Source of the DNA: an uncultured Bacteroidota bacterium
GTDB taxonomy: Bacteria; Bacteroidota; Bacteroidia; B-17B0; Aurantibacillaceae
Reading direction: 5' to 3'
Assembly (NCBI GenBank): GCA_903923915.1
Contig: CAIXZI010000048.1
Location: forward strand, 1-8,199
DNA: 8,199 bases
How positions within the stretch are numbered: the stretch's first letter is position 1; each line of letters opens with the position of its first letter. The position numbers and the translations under genes are program-made. The notes under the pieces were generated by a model. It was given only the letters and a program-made list of their open reading frames with translations, was not told where the DNA came from and did no database searches. Below, one piece after another: positions 7,957-8,199 of the stretch.

Positions 7957-7964
7957 TACTTTTG
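7957..7964 (+). promoter_or_regulatory. -7 box of the ruvX-like reading frame
   Basis: TACTTTTG matches TAnnTTTG exactly and is identical to the antitoxin's box. It is followed by CGCT and then the GTG start at 7969. The start of transcription would coincide with the start codon or nearly so. Confidence 0.5.
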
Positions 7965-7968
7965 CGCT

Positions 7969-8199
7969 GTGGCTCGCATTTTAGCAATAGATTATGGTAC
8001 AAAACGCACCGGTATTGCCGTTACGGTGCAGGCGGATGATTCATTTCCCCGGTTGGAGGCGCAAAAGGAAACGGCTCTTTTTCGCATATCGCAGGAAGCG
8101 CTCATGAATGCTGCAAAACATGCACACACAGCGGGTGCGATGATCCGTTTGGAGATACTCAACGATACAATCATGTTTACCGTCAGTGATGAAGGTACC
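7969..8199 (+). CDS. ruvX: RuvX/YqgF N-terminus joined in frame to a histidine-kinase ATPase domain (chimeric, 3' truncated)
   Basis: From GTG 7969 the frame reads VARILAIDYGTKRTGIAVT, the family-typical start of RuvX/YqgF (RNase H-like fold; D8 in IDYG is the first catalytic aspartate; role in pre-16S rRNA maturation or Holliday junction resolution). RuvX normally continues with TDP and over 100 further residues. Here, after T19 (codon ending 8025), it continues VQADDSFPRLEAQKETALFRISQEALMNAAKHAH, which is the ATPase N-box of a NarL/DesK-class sensor kinase (E43, N47, K50, H51). It reaches the start of the G1 box SDEGT (D74) at the window edge. No stop or frameshift occurs across the join. 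A true fusion is improbable because the RuvX fold is cut after its first hairpin. A chimeric assembly or a recent recombination is more likely. The ruvX symbol applies only to 7969-8025. Confidence 0.75.
   Translation, partial: MARILAIDYGTKRTGIAVTVQADDSFPRLEAQKETALFRISQEALMNAAKHAHTAGAMIRLEILNDTIMFTVSDEGT
8026..8199 (+). other. Fragment of a NarL/DesK-class sensor histidine kinase HATPase_c domain, GC-richer than its surroundings
   Basis: The translated segment ETALFRISQEALMNAAKHA, followed by a beta strand IRLEILNDTIMFTVSDEGT, matches the usual ETALFRIxQEALxNxxKHA...VxDxG layout of HATPase_c domains in NarL-type kinases. The protein-level similarity probably begins a few codons earlier, since such kinases often have a GI/LxVxV strand before the PRL segment, so GIAVT (8011-8025) could belong to either parent. 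By hand count, 8041-8160 is 52.5% GC, against roughly 27% in 7441-7560 of the TPR gene. The fragment is cut by the window end. Confidence 0.75.

Noticed and set aside
7992..8174. Minus-strand 60-codon reading frame at the right end
   Set aside because: It is the complement of the recognisable RuvX and ATPase reading frame and resembles no protein family.
7969..8199. A genuine novel RuvX-histidine kinase fusion
   Set aside because: The RuvX fold is truncated after its first hairpin, GC content rises across the join, and the boundary residues fit both parents, which is typical of a misjoin or recombination.

Overview
The window comes from an AT-rich member of the Bacteroidota. Four signs agree. 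Start sites lack Shine-Dalgarno sequences. Several genes carry the phylum's TAnnTTTG -7 promoter box. A secreted protease ends in a type IX secretion (T9SS) sorting domain. Dispersed intergenic hairpins of a kind I associate with this phylum are present. Genus cannot be told from this sequence; the gene mix looks like an ordinary free-living or environmental flavobacterium-like genome.

Layout: (1) 1-1658 holds the C-terminal part of a polytopic GT-C-like membrane protein followed 6 nt later by a GNAT acetyltransferase, probably one surface-glycan operon. (2) 1824-4088 is a large secreted metzincin protease, followed by a dispersed hairpin repeat and a strong intrinsic terminator. (3) 4247-4933 is an orphan PhoB/OmpR-type response regulator with 11-bp-phased direct repeats in its upstream region. 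(4) 5048-6652 is pyrG, CTP synthase, with a second copy of the hairpin repeat after it. (5) 6767-7302, minus strand, is a ParE/RelE-type toxin-antitoxin operon converging on pyrG. (6) 7431-7835 is a small exported TPR protein. (7) 7838-7927 is a structured intergenic element resembling the Flavo-1 RNA motif. (8) 7969-8199 starts as ruvX/yqgF but switches in frame, after about 19 codons, into a histidine-kinase ATPase domain of higher GC content.

I see no single operon-like novel system linking these genes. The points most worth following are the ruvX/kinase junction (probably an assembly chimera or a recent recombination), the Flavo-1-like element, the two hairpin repeats that differ only by a base-paired compensatory swap, and three genes (antitoxin, TPR protein, ruvX) whose -7 box lies only 4-5 nt before the start codon, which predicts leaderless mRNAs.
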